Assembly (NCBI GenBank): GCA_900540805.1
Contig: UQHL01000001.1
Span: 62,001-126,000 of the forward strand
Length of the DNA: 64,000 nt
Direction of reading: 5' to 3'
Source: an uncultured Eubacteriales bacterium
Lineage (GTDB): Bacteria > Bacillota > Clostridia > Christensenellales > Borkfalkiaceae
In this document: piece by piece, positions 42,357 through 50,991 of the stretch
Position numbering within the stretch: the first letter of the stretch is position 1
How the letters are laid out: the number at the start of each line of letters is the position of its first letter
Position numbers and translations under genes: made by a program
The notes under the pieces: model-generated
Told to the model about the DNA's origin: nothing
The model's database searches: none
Seen by the model: the letters and a program-made list of their open reading frames with translations, nothing else

Positions 42357-43274
42357 TCAGCGATACACTTTCAGCCCCCGCTCTATTTTCGCGTCGAAAT
42401 CCAGCCCGTCGTATAATTCGCCGTCCAGCTGCACCGTGCAGGGCGCGGCGGGCGTTATTTTCACCCGCTCGCAGAGAAAATGCTCCGCTCCCGCATATTC
42501 CAGAACCTTTCCCCTCATGAGATAGAGAAAGGCTTTAAGTATCTGAAGCTTGCCCATACATTCCACGGTCATCACGTCGATTTTTCCGTCGTCCACGACG
42601 GAAGCGGGGCAAATGCGTATCCCCCCGCCGATCTGCGTGCCGTTGCACGCGACGGCGATCAGCGCTTTGTGCGTTTCCCGCCGTCCGCCGCTTTCAAGCT
42701 CTATCCCGTACCCCTTAAAGGTAAACAGGCTTTGAAACAGGCTTAAAAGATATTTGATTTTTCCTTTGACGCGGCCCTTTTTACAGCGCACCAAAACGTC
42801 CACGTCCATGCCGAGCCCGCCGACGTTCATGCACCTGACGCCGCCGACGGAAAGAAAATCCGTCTCTTTGGGCGCGCCGCCGAGAATAATTTCCGCCGCC
42901 TTTTCCGCGTCGAGCGGAATGTTCGCCGCGGCGGCGAAATCGTTGCCCGTTCCCGAGGGAATCAGCCCCAGGCGACAGGCGGAGGGATCGGAAATTCCGT
43001 TGAGAACTTCGTGCAGGGTGCCGTCGCCGCCCACGACGACGAGCTCCAAAGGGACGGGCCGCAAATTTTCCGTTTGCGTCAAAGCCGCCTCGGCGGCCTG
43101 CCCCGCTTCGTCCCGAGCGGTGAGGCGCGCGGCGATCTCTTTCGCGTCGCCCGCTCCCGAAGTTTCATATACGTTATATCCGACGCCGCGTTCCGCCAGC
43201 AGCCGCTTTACGATTTCCAGATTTTTCCTCGCCCTGCGGCCGCCTGCGATCGGATTGACGATGATATGGTACAT
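42357..43274 (-). CDS. Diacylglycerol kinase family lipid kinase (DagK/YegS-like)
   Basis: A 305-residue soluble lipid kinase. It starts MYHIIVNPIAGGRRARKN, a hallmark of the family, and carries the nucleotide-binding VGGDGTLHEVLNG and the PSGTGNDFAAA segment. Members phosphorylate diacylglycerol, related lipids or, in some cases, have unknown substrates. It acts at the inner face of the membrane. GGGAA lies upstream of ATG 43274. It is the first gene of a three-gene minus-strand unit. Its promoter shares the -35 region with that of the cca gene. Confidence 0.9.
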   Translation of the reverse strand: MYHIIVNPIAGGRRARKNLEIVKRLLAERGVGYNVYETSGAGDAKEIAARLTARDEAGQAAEAALTQTENLRPVPLELVVVGGDGTLHEVLNGISDPSACRLGLIPSGTGNDFAAAANIPLDAEKAAEIILGGAPKETDFLSVGGVRCMNVGGLGMDVDVLVRCKKGRVKGKIKYLLSLFQSLFTFKGYGIELESGGRRETHKALIAVACNGTQIGGGIRICPASVVDDGKIDVMTVECMGKLQILKAFLYLMRGKVLEYAGAEHFLCERVKITPAAPCTVQLDGELYDGLDFDAKIERGLKVYR

Positions 43275-43359
43275 TTTAACATTTCCCTTTGTGTAAATTG
43301 TTAAAGGCGTTTGACGGTTTTCGTCTTTTTTCGGTTTTTTTGAAAAAACCCGTCGGAAC

Positions 43360-43389
43360 TATTATATAACACTTTGCGGGGAATTGCAA
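43360..43389 (-). promoter_or_regulatory. Promoter of the lipid-kinase operon, sharing its -35 with the cca promoter
   Basis: On the minus strand TTGCAA (43384-43389) and TATAAT (43360-43365) are 18 bases apart. TTGCAA is its own reverse complement and is also the -35 of the divergent promoter. Confidence 0.65.
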
Positions 43390-43412
43390 TTTATTTTGTA
43401 ATTTGATATACT
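43384..43412 (+). promoter_or_regulatory. Promoter of the cca gene
   Basis: TTGCAA (43384-43389) and TATACT (43407-43412) are 17 bases apart, 32 bases before the ATG. Confidence 0.65.
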
Positions 43413-43444
43413 GTAAAAGGAAAAAATTTTAAGGAATTTTGTCT

Positions 43445-44827
43445 ATGCAGCAAATCATCCCGGAAAAACTTGCCTGTCTTGCCAAAAACTGCCCGTCGCC
43501 GCTCTACGTCGTCGGCGGAAGCGTGCGCGATTTTCTCGCGGGCCTTTCCTCCGCCGAAAGCGACTGGGATATCTGTTCGCCCATGAGCGCGGACGTCTTT
43601 TTGTCCGCGGCGGAGAAGAGCGGCTTTTTTCCGCAGGCGGTCTATCGCCACACGGGTACGGTGAAGCTTAAGGACGCGGACGGAGTGGATTACGAATACA
43701 CCTGCTTCCGTTCGGACAGATACGTGCGGGGCACCCATGTCCCCGTCGAAATATTTTTTACGGAGGATATTGTTTCAGACGCAAAGCGGCGGGATTTTAC
43801 CGCCAACGCCGTCTATTACGATATCGCAGCGGACGCTTTCGCCGATCCCTTAAACGGAATCTCGGATATACGGGCGAAACGCCTGCGCACCGTCGATCGG
43901 GCGGAAAAGGTATTCGGCGAGGACGGCCTTCGGCTGATGCGCCTCGCACGGCAGGCGGGACAGCTCGGCTTTTCCCCCTCCGCCGACTGTCTCGCGGGCG
44001 CGAAGGCCAACGCCGCGCTCATCCGCGACATTTCCCCCGAACGCATCTGGGCGGAGCTGTGCGCCGTTTTGAAGGCGGACAAACGCTACGATAACCCGCT
44101 CGGGCATTACGAGGGGCTGAAGGCGCTCGAGGAAACGGGCGTCCTCGGGGAAATTCTCCCCGAGCTTGCGCTCGGTAAAGACATGGTACAGCGTAAAGAC
44201 TTTCATAAATACGACGTTCTCGAGCATTCCCTGCGCGCTGTTTTGTACGCCGACGAAGAGGTGCGGCTGGCCGCGCTTCTCCACGACGTGGGAAAGCCTT
44301 TCTGCACGCTGCGGGACGGGGACTCGCACGATCATGCCGAGGAGGGTGCGCGGATTGCGGGCGATATCCTCAAACGGCTGAAAGCGCCCAAGCATGTCGC
44401 GGCGGAAACCGCCGACCTCGTCCTTTGGCACATGTACGATTTCGACTGCAGAGCGAAAGAAAACAAGCTTCGTCGATTTTTCGTCCGGCAAGCCGATCTG
44501 CTCGAAAAACTGATGCTTTTGAAGCAGGCGGACTATTCGGGCTGTATGGACGATCTTTCCCCCTGCCCTACCGATCGGAAATGGCAGGCTTTGCTCGAAA
44601 AAATGCAGAGAGAACGTGCGCCCATGCGGCTCAGGCAGCTTGCCGTGTCGGGACGGGAGCTGGAAGAGAGCGGGATTCCCGCCCGCATGCTTTCCTCCGT
44701 CCTCAGGGAGTTGCTCCTGCACTGCGCGGTATGTCCCAAGGACAATAAAAAAGAACGGCTGCTTCTTCTTGCCCCGTCTGCCCTGCATACCGCGCTGGAG
44801 AGAAAACCGACGACAAAAAGCGGCTGA
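43445..44827 (+). CDS. cca: CCA-adding / poly(A) polymerase-family tRNA nucleotidyltransferase with HD domain
   Basis: A 460-residue class II tRNA nucleotidyltransferase. The head motif LYVVGGSVRDFL (20-31), the metal-binding DWDI (40-43) and the following RRDFTANAVYYD all match enzymes that add or repair the 3' CCA of tRNA. The downstream HD domain (LLHDVGKPFCT, about 277-288) is a phosphohydrolase domain frequently fused to bacterial CCA enzymes. ATG 43445 is used because AAGGAA lies about nine bases upstream; a TTG six bases earlier is possible. The C-terminus runs into the first partial copy of a short tandem repeat. Precise CCA versus A-adding activity is not settled. Confidence 0.87.
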   Translation: MQQIIPEKLACLAKNCPSPLYVVGGSVRDFLAGLSSAESDWDICSPMSADVFLSAAEKSGFFPQAVYRHTGTVKLKDADGVDYEYTCFRSDRYVRGTHVPVEIFFTEDIVSDAKRRDFTANAVYYDIAADAFADPLNGISDIRAKRLRTVDRAEKVFGEDGLRLMRLARQAGQLGFSPSADCLAGAKANAALIRDISPERIWAELCAVLKADKRYDNPLGHYEGLKALEETGVLGEILPELALGKDMVQRKDFHKYDVLEHSLRAVLYADEEVRLAALLHDVGKPFCTLRDGDSHDHAEEGARIAGDILKRLKAPKHVAAETADLVLWHMYDFDCRAKENKLRRFFVRQADLLEKLMLLKQADYSGCMDDLSPCPTDRKWQALLEKMQRERAPMRLRQLAVSGRELEESGIPARMLSSVLRELLLHCAVCPKDNKKERLLLLAPSALHTALERKPTTKSG

Positions 44828-44949
44828 CGGTTTTTCGTTTTACCGAACGGGGGCGGCCGATTGTTCTCCCGTCTGTCATCCGAAAACCCCGACAAAAAGC
44901 GGCTGATTGTCCCCCGTCTGTCGTCTGAAAAACCCGACAAAAAGCGGCC
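44808..44949 (+). repeat. Short tandem repeat between cca and rmuC
   Basis: Two nearly identical units of 46 and 45 bases (44859-44904 and 44905-44949), each running from GATTGT to GACAAAAAGCGGC, follow one another. A partial third copy (GACAAAAAGCGGCT) forms the last codons of cca. The units also stay open in one reading frame upstream of rmuC. Confidence 0.85.
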
Positions 44950-45010
44950 GTCCCCTCCCCGCGCCCGCGCGGCAGCCCAACTTCACAAAGGAAATACAAG
45001 GAAAAAATAT

Positions 45011-46198
45011 ATGACCGAAAAAACGCTTATCCTAATCTGTATCGCCCTGCTTCTGCTCTGCATACTGCTGCTGTTCGCCCTGCTTCTCAAAAAGAACAAG
45101 GAAACGGAGAAGAAAAACGACGGGAGCATGGAAGCGCTGAAAGAAAAAATCGACAAACTCGGCGGGGTCGCGGACTACACCAACAAATCGATCACGTCGC
45201 TCGGTTCCATGACGGAATATCGGCTCAACAATATGCAAAAGACGGTAAACGACCAGCTTCGTTACGTTTCCGAAAACAATCAACGGGCGCTGGACGAAAT
45301 ACGGCGCACCGTGGACGACAAGCTTTCCCGGACGCTGGAATCAAAGCTGACGGAAAGCTACGCCGTCATTCAGCAGCGGTTAGAAGCGGTCTATCGCGGG
45401 ATCGGCGAGGTGCAGAGCCTCGCGGCCAGCGTCTCCGACATCAAAAAAGTGTTTTCCAACGTAAAGCTGCGCGGCACCTGGGGGGAGACGCAGCTGGGCG
45501 CGCTCCTTTCGCAGATGCTGGCGCCCAACCAATACGCGGCCGGCGTCAAGCTCAACCCGCTCACGGACGCGATGGTGGATTTCGCGGTGCTTCTGCCCGA
45601 CAAAAACGGCGCGTGCATTTATCTCCCCATCGACAGCAAATTTCCCATAGAGGAATACCAGCGCCTCATCGACGCGGAAAACGCCTGCAACCGCGAGGCG
45701 GAGGAGCGCGCGATGAAAAATCTCGGCAAGGCGGTAAAGCTTCAGGCCGACTCGATCGCGTCGAAATACATTCTGCCGCCCCGCACCACCGATTTCGCGG
45801 TGATGTATCTGCCCATCGAAAGCCTCTATGCGGAAGTGCTGAAGATTCCCGATCTCAGCGAATATCTCTCCCTGCGCCGTATCCTCGTCTGCGGCCCCAC
45901 CAATCTGAGCGCGCTTTTATCCACTCTGCAGACGGGTTTTAAGGTGTCGGCAATCGAGCGCCGCTCGCAGGAGCTTTGGCAGCTTCTGGCCGTGTTCAAG
46001 CACGAATTCGGGAAGTTTACGGACGTGCTCGAAAAGACGCAGAAAAAGCTTCAGGAGGCGCAGGATACGATAGAGACGGCCGCGGGCAGAACGCGCGCCA
46101 TCGCAAAGAAGCTGAAAAACGTCGATCTCGGCATTCCGAACGACAACCTCCTTTCCGAGTTTCCCGACGATACGCCGCCCGCGGGCGGCAGGCCGTAA
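45011..46198 (+). CDS. rmuC: RmuC-family DNA recombination protein
   Basis: A 395-residue RmuC protein. An N-terminal membrane helix (about 4-25) is followed by a coiled coil (about 30-150) and the conserved RmuC nuclease-like domain: LRGTWGETQLGALLSQML, VLLPDKNGACIYLPIDSKFP and CGPTNLSALLSTLQTGF. RmuC limits DNA inversions in E. coli; its biochemical activity is not fully known. The ATG at 45011 is chosen because AAGGAAA precedes it and the protein then starts with its membrane helix. The open frame extends upstream through the tandem repeat, but that part does not look like protein. Confidence 0.9.
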   Translation: MTEKTLILICIALLLLCILLLFALLLKKNKETEKKNDGSMEALKEKIDKLGGVADYTNKSITSLGSMTEYRLNNMQKTVNDQLRYVSENNQRALDEIRRTVDDKLSRTLESKLTESYAVIQQRLEAVYRGIGEVQSLAASVSDIKKVFSNVKLRGTWGETQLGALLSQMLAPNQYAAGVKLNPLTDAMVDFAVLLPDKNGACIYLPIDSKFPIEEYQRLIDAENACNREAEERAMKNLGKAVKLQADSIASKYILPPRTTDFAVMYLPIESLYAEVLKIPDLSEYLSLRRILVCGPTNLSALLSTLQTGFKVSAIERRSQELWQLLAVFKHEFGKFTDVLEKTQKKLQEAQDTIETAAGRTRAIAKKLKNVDLGIPNDNLLSEFPDDTPPAGGRP

Positions 46199-46217
46199 CT
46201 TTCTTCTTTCGGTGAAA

Positions 46218-46251
46218 ATTTCGGACAAATACTTGCATTTTCGTCCGAAAT
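46218..46251. promoter_or_regulatory. Perfect inverted repeat over the promoter of the repetitive membrane protein
   Basis: ATTTCGGAC (46218-46226) and GTCCGAAAT (46243-46251) form a nine-base inverted repeat with a 16-base centre that contains the -35 box. The right arm lies in the promoter spacer. This is the expected placement of a repressor operator. Confidence 0.6.
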
Positions 46252-46261
46252 GCATTATAAT
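46233..46261 (+). promoter_or_regulatory. Promoter of the repetitive membrane-anchored protein
   Basis: TTGCAT (46233-46238) and TATAAT (46256-46261) are 17 bases apart. The leader to the start codon is about 105 bases. Confidence 0.75.
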
Positions 46262-46372
46262 GTAATTATACAAAAGAAAATACGGAAAACGCGGCGGTTT
46301 TGCGCCGCGGACAAATACGACGCAAACGGCTTTCCCGGCAACGGCGGAAGCGAAAAAAGTGAGGTAAACGGT

Positions 46373-49300
46373 ATGGCTACATATTACGACGACACGGAAT
46401 ACGAGCGCAGGGGCGGCGGTTTTTGGGGAAAGTTCCTCGCCGTCTTTCTGGGTTTTTTGTTCGGCATTATCTGCACCCTCGGCGGACTCGCGGGCCTGGG
46501 GTATGTTTTATACGCCAAGATAAAGATTGCGGAGGGCTTCAAAGCCGTCAATAAAATCACGGGCTCCGACATCGATTACACCGAATATATCACCGAGGAA
46601 TACGCCCAAAAGACGATCGCCGAGCTGATGAAAGACCTCGGCGCGCTCTCCTCCGATTTCCAGAATCAGACGGCCAGCCTTTCCTCTTTGGAAAAATTTT
46701 CCCCGAAAGTGCGCGAGACGGCGGAGAGCATTGTAAAAAAGATTTCGGAATACGGGGTGGCTGTGGATACGGACGTGCTCATGACCACGCCGTTGAGCGG
46801 AATGAGCGAATTTCTCACGGACACCCTCAACACGGTGGAGGTGGGCAAAGTGCTCGATAAATCGGGCATTCTCGTGGAGAGTAACGACAGCTACGAGATT
46901 TTGATGCTGCTCTGCTACGGCGAAAAGGGCGTCGATTATGCGGTGGACGGCGAAGGGCGCCCCGTCAAAGACGACAAGGGCAATGTAACCATGCTGGGAA
47001 GCGCAGCCCCTACCACCGTGGGCGACCTCACCAAGGACACCAACAAAGTGCTCGATAAAATGACGCTTTCCGCCGTCATGAACGCGACCAATTCGCTGGA
47101 CAATTCCGACCCTATGATCCGCGCGCTTCTCTACGGCGCCGAGGGCGAAAGCTATACCTATGACGAAGAGAAAAAAGAAGTGACGATGCTTCCCCTCCGA
47201 TACAAATACGACGAGGAAAACAACTCGATCACGGACGCGGACGGAAAAACGTATGCCTACGACGAAACGGGCAAAAAATGGCTCGCGGAGGACGGCGGGT
47301 ATATTCTTTCCCTGTCCGCCCAACCGACCGTAAAAGCTGCGGCGGCCGACGAAGAAACCGTTTCCTATACCTACGCGGTATATACCAAGGAAGGAACGCT
47401 GGTCTGTTCCCTCGCGGCGGCCGAAACGCCCGATACCTATCACGCCTTCGATAAGCAAAACAACCTTCTGAAGCACCAGCCCCTTTCCGTGGGCGATCTC
47501 ATGGGCGGAGACCTCACGGGGATATTAAACGATATCCGCCTGGGAGACGCGCTGAAGGTAACGGCCGCTTCGGACGCGATCCTCATCGCGCTGGCCTACG
47601 GCAGCGAAGGAACCGATTACATAATCGAGGACGGCAAAATCAAGCCCCTTACGCCGCCCACCACCATCGGGTCGCTGACGGACGGCCAAACGAGCGAAAT
47701 TTTCGATAAAATCGAGCTGGGCGCGGTGATGAAGGTCGATCCCTCCGACGACGTGATGTGCGCGCTCGCCTATGGCACGAAAAACAAGCATTATAAGGTC
47801 GTCGAAGAGACCGTCGGAGAAGAAACCGTAAAGACCATAGAAATGCTGCCGATCGTCTATACGCTGAAGGACGGCGTGCTTTTCGACGACGAAGGCAACG
47901 AAACCGTGTCCGAGCTCCTTGCGGGCGGCGTCTATAAAGTGACGATTGCCGAAGGCGAGGGCGAAACGGCAACAGAGACGATCTATTACGCAAAGCCCGA
48001 CGCGGCCGGAGCTGCGGATTATTTCCTTTATGAAACGGAAACTTGCGCGGGAGACAAGATACTGTATAAAAAGACGACTTTGAACGATTTGATGAACGGC
48101 GACGCCTCCTCCCTCATCGACAATGTGGAGCTGGGCACGCTGATGGGCCTCGACGGCAGCTCGGATAAAATGTTGTTGTCGCTGGCGTACGGCAGCGAAG
48201 GCGTCGATTACGAGATCGACGCCTCGACGAACGCGATCGTGCGTCTCGAGGGCGGCAAGGCGCCCACCACCGTCAAGGATTTGAGAAACGACGAAACGGC
48301 AAGCGGACTGTTAAAGGGCCTTAAGCTCGGCGACGTGCTGGGGATTTCCCCGCTCGATCAATTCGACGACGCCAAAAAAGATCCCGATCCCATGATGCTG
48401 GCGCTCGCTTACGGCGAGGAGGGCACCGATTACGTCATCGAGGAAAAGGACGGGGAAAAGGTTATCGTCTGGCTGGGCGATTCGGGTCCCCGCACGATCG
48501 GCGACCTCACGGCGGGCGACAGCGCGATTTTCGATACGATTACCCTGGCAAGCGTCATGAACCTCACCCCCGCTTCCGATCCGATCATGATTTCCCTCGC
48601 GTTCGGAAAGGACACTCACTACACGATCGTCGAAGAAGAATTTGTCATGCTGCCGCAGAAATATACGCTGAAAGAGGGCGTGCTCTACGACGACAACGGC
48701 GAGGCGGTCACAGCCGAGGCGACGGGCGTCGAGGGCGTATATAAGGTGACGTTCGTCAAAGGGACGGGCGAAACGCAGAAGACGGAAATTTACTACGCCA
48801 AGGCCGACAGCGCGGGCGATGCGGAATATTATCTCTATACCGACGAAACCTGCGCGGGCGAGAAAGTATTATACAAAAAGACCTCCATCGGAGACCTGAA
48901 GGGCGATAACGCCTCCGATATCATCAAGGATATTCAGCTTGCCACCGTTCTCGATCTCACGCCAAGCTCCGATTCTATTCTCATCGCATTGGCCTACGGA
49001 AACGAGGGCGAGGATTTCGAGTACGTTCTCGACGGCGAAGGCAATAAGACGGGTTTCCGGATGCTCGGCGACGCAAAGCCCCGCACCATCAAGCAATTGA
49101 AGGATTCCAACCTCGTCAACGAAATCCGGCTTTCGGCTATCCTTCAAACGAAGCCCGAAGACAAGATTACAATGTATCTCCTCTACGGCGTCGAGGGCAC
49201 GCATTATAAAATGGAGAACGGCGAAGTCGTCATGCTGGGAGACTATCCCCCCCGCACGATCGGCGATCTGTCGGGAGACAATTCCCCCGTTTCCACAATC

Positions 49301-50023
49301 ACCAAAGATCTTACCATCGGCGATCTCGTGGGCACTGCGGGCGACTCTAAACTTCTCGCAAAAATTTCCGATTGGAAAATTGCCCAATTGAGCGATCAAA
49401 GCCAGATAAATACGATAAAACTCGGCGAAGTCATCGACATCAAAGACACCGATCCCGCGCTCCTTAAAAATCTTGCGGAAACTTCTATCGGCGAACTCAA
49501 TACGCGGATCAATACCATGACGCTTGCGGAAATCCTCGGCGAGGAGCAGGTAAACGGCAGCACCTTCCTCAAGCATTTGGATACTTCCACTATCAACTCG
49601 CTGGCCGCCGACCTCGACAAGCTCACCATTCAGCAGGTGTTTGAAGATAAAATCTACAAAAAGGACGCGGACGGCAATTACGTGCTCGGCGAGGACGGCA
49701 GCAAGGTGCTTACGGGCACCTGGAAATATCTCCTCGTAAAGGACGGCAAGGAACAGGAATGCCAGATCAAGGAGATTGATTCCCTCGTTTCCAACATGAC
49801 GGCGAACATGCAAAGCGCCACGCTGAACGATTTATCCGACGATAAAATACTGACGCTGGACGAGGCTTTCCGCAGAAAAAATATCAAATACGATTTCGGC
49901 CCCCTCGAAAAAATCGAGCCTTATTTCAATGCCCAAGGCCAAGAAAAAACGACGATCGGCGAACTGACCATCACCGAGCTTGTCGATTATGTCGGAAAAC
50001 TTCTCGATAAGGTCGGCGCATAA
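46373..50023 (+). CDS. Large repetitive membrane-anchored protein of unknown function
   Basis: A 1216-residue protein. One N-terminal transmembrane helix (21-47) follows a short acidic/basic cytoplasmic start; the rest is predicted outside. The bulk consists of about nine related units, each with (T/S)xGDL, a helix ending in LxxVMxLxxxSD, then (I/L)ALAYGxEGxDY and a short beta part ending MLP or similar. Two larger blocks share an extra segment from YTLK(D/E)GVL to the CAG(D/E)K(I/V)LYKK motif. The C-terminal 250 residues are helical. No family is recognised. ATG 46373 has GAGGT eight bases upstream. It lies between rmuC and the rpsF operon, with its own promoter, a putative operator and a terminator. 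Confidence 0.8.
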   Translation: MATYYDDTEYERRGGGFWGKFLAVFLGFLFGIICTLGGLAGLGYVLYAKIKIAEGFKAVNKITGSDIDYTEYITEEYAQKTIAELMKDLGALSSDFQNQTASLSSLEKFSPKVRETAESIVKKISEYGVAVDTDVLMTTPLSGMSEFLTDTLNTVEVGKVLDKSGILVESNDSYEILMLLCYGEKGVDYAVDGEGRPVKDDKGNVTMLGSAAPTTVGDLTKDTNKVLDKMTLSAVMNATNSLDNSDPMIRALLYGAEGESYTYDEEKKEVTMLPLRYKYDEENNSITDADGKTYAYDETGKKWLAEDGGYILSLSAQPTVKAAAADEETVSYTYAVYTKEGTLVCSLAAAETPDTYHAFDKQNNLLKHQPLSVGDLMGGDLTGILNDIRLGDALKVTAASDAILIALAYGSEGTDYIIEDGKIKPLTPPTTIGSLTDGQTSEIFDKIELGAVMKVDPSDDVMCALAYGTKNKHYKVVEETVGEETVKTIEMLPIVYTLKDGVLFDDEGNETVSELLAGGVYKVTIAEGEGETATETIYYAKPDAAGAADYFLYETETCAGDKILYKKTTLNDLMNGDASSLIDNVELGTLMGLDGSSDKMLLSLAYGSEGVDYEIDASTNAIVRLEGGKAPTTVKDLRNDETASGLLKGLKLGDVLGISPLDQFDDAKKDPDPMMLALAYGEEGTDYVIEEKDGEKVIVWLGDSGPRTIGDLTAGDSAIFDTITLASVMNLTPASDPIMISLAFGKDTHYTIVEEEFVMLPQKYTLKEGVLYDDNGEAVTAEATGVEGVYKVTFVKGTGETQKTEIYYAKADSAGDAEYYLYTDETCAGEKVLYKKTSIGDLKGDNASDIIKDIQLATVLDLTPSSDSILIALAYGNEGEDFEYVLDGEGNKTGFRMLGDAKPRTIKQLKDSNLVNEIRLSAILQTKPEDKITMYLLYGVEGTHYKMENGEVVMLGDYPPRTIGDLSGDNSPVSTITKDLTIGDLVGTAGDSKLLAKISDWKIAQLSDQSQINTIKLGEVIDIKDTDPALLKNLAETSIGELNTRINTMTLAEILGEEQVNGSTFLKHLDTSTINSLAADLDKLTIQQVFEDKIYKKDADGNYVLGEDGSKVLTGTWKYLLVKDGKEQECQIKEIDSLVSNMTANMQSATLNDLSDDKILTLDEAFRRKNIKYDFGPLEKIEPYFNAQGQEKTTIGELTITELVDYVGKLLDKVGA

Positions 50024-50027
50024 ACAG

Positions 50028-50063
50028 ACAAGGGAACGGAATTATCCGTTCCCTTATTTTATT
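50028..50063 (+). terminator. Terminator after the repetitive membrane protein
   Basis: AAGGGAACGG / CCGTTCCCTT stem with a six-base loop, followed by a T-rich tail. Confidence 0.85.
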
Positions 50064-50112
50064 CCACCCTCGCGTTACTTACAAAAATCGCCCTATTTTC
50101 CCTTAAAAACAA

Positions 50113-50141
50113 TTGACTAAAAGGCAAAAATCGGGTATAAT
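50113..50141 (+). promoter_or_regulatory. rpsF: Promoter of rpsF-ssb-rpsR
   Basis: TTGACT (50113-50118) and TATAAT (50136-50141) are 17 bases apart. Confidence 0.85.
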
Positions 50142-50147
50142 AGTAAT

Positions 50148-50215
50148 ACAGCTTTGAGACAAGCTGTTATCAGCCTTGCATACCGAAAAAGTATGCCGAA
50201 TAAGACCGGGAGGTG
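50148..50215 (+). promoter_or_regulatory. rpsF: Structured leader of rpsF, candidate S6:S18 autoregulatory site
   Basis: The leader contains two hairpins. ACAGCTT/AAGCTGT (50148-50167) lies at its 5' end. GCATA/TATGC (50178-50196) encloses a loop starting CCG. The Shine-Dalgarno GGGAGGTG follows at 50208. Many rpsF leaders carry an RNA motif with a conserved CCG loop that binds the S6:S18 complex; this one fits in position and loop, though I could not run a covariance model. Confidence 0.5.
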
Positions 50216-50225
50216 AAACAAAACT

Positions 50226-50510
50226 ATGGCAAAGTACGAAATGCTCTATTTGCTCAACAACGACGCCACTGACGAAGTGAAGGCGGCCGAAGTCGAAAAG
50301 TACGAAACTATCGTAAAATCGATGAACGGCACGGTTGTGTCCACGGACAAATGGGGAACGAAAAAGCTTGCGTATCCGATTAAGTTCAAAAACGAAGCCT
50401 ATTACGTTCTCATGACGTTTGAAGCGGACGGCAGCGTTGTCAACGAGCTCGACCGTATCGCGGGCATCGACGGCGAAGTTTTGAGACGAATGATCACAAA
50501 ACTTAACTAA
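50226..50510 (+). CDS. rpsF: 30S ribosomal protein S6
   Basis: A 94-residue S6 protein, normal in length. The opening KYEMLYLLNNDATDEV and the central TDKWGTKKLAYPIKFKNEAYYVLM are diagnostic. S6 binds S18 and helps form the platform of the small subunit. GGGAGGTG lies about ten bases before the ATG. It opens the conserved rpsF-ssb-rpsR operon, with a structured leader that may mediate feedback. Confidence 0.97.
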   Translation: MAKYEMLYLLNNDATDEVKAAEVEKYETIVKSMNGTVVSTDKWGTKKLAYPIKFKNEAYYVLMTFEADGSVVNELDRIAGIDGEVLRRMITKLN

Positions 50511-50522
50511 AGGGTAATTGTA

Positions 50523-50954
50523 ATGAATAAGGTTTTTTTAATCGGAAATTTAACGCGCGACCCCGAGCTTACCGAAACGCCCAGCGGCGTTGCGGTATGT
50601 CACTTCGCTATTGCCGTCAACAGGAATTATTCCTCTCAGGACGGCGAGCGCCAGACGGACTTTTTTAATTGCACCGCATGGCGCCAGACGGCGGAAACGG
50701 TAGCGCGCTACACGAAAAAAGGCAACAAAGTTGCCGTCAGCGGAAGCGTACAGCTTCGGAATTATGAAGACAACCAGGGCGTCAAACGCACGGCGGTGGA
50801 CATCATCGTGCAGGACGTGGAATTCCTTACCCCCAAGGGCAGCGGCGATTCCTTCGATGACGCGCCCGCGGCTCCTTCCCGTTCCGCAGCTCCCGCCGCT
50901 AAAAAGAAGCCCGTCCTCCAGAGCCTGGACGACGACAGCGATATTCCCTTTTGA
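50523..50954 (+). CDS. ssb: Single-stranded DNA-binding protein
   Basis: A 143-residue SSB with the full OB fold (MNKVFLIGNLTRDPELTETPSG, FFNCTAWRQTAETV, KVAVSGSVQLRNYEDNQG). After a Ala/Ser/Pro-rich linker comes the canonical acidic tail ending DDDSDIPF, through which SSB recruits other replication and repair proteins. It lies 12 bases after rpsF and 37 before rpsR, the standard Firmicutes arrangement. AAAGGG precedes its ATG. Confidence 0.97.
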   Translation: MNKVFLIGNLTRDPELTETPSGVAVCHFAIAVNRNYSSQDGERQTDFFNCTAWRQTAETVARYTKKGNKVAVSGSVQLRNYEDNQGVKRTAVDIIVQDVEFLTPKGSGDSFDDAPAAPSRSAAPAAKKKPVLQSLDDDSDIPF

Positions 50955-50991
50955 TTTTTCAAGGGAAAAAATAACATAAGGAGTAAAAGTC

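Noticed and set aside
44861..45010. N-terminal extension of RmuC through the tandem repeat
   Set aside because: The frame is open, but RmuC normally starts at its membrane helix, and a better ribosome binding site precedes ATG 45011.
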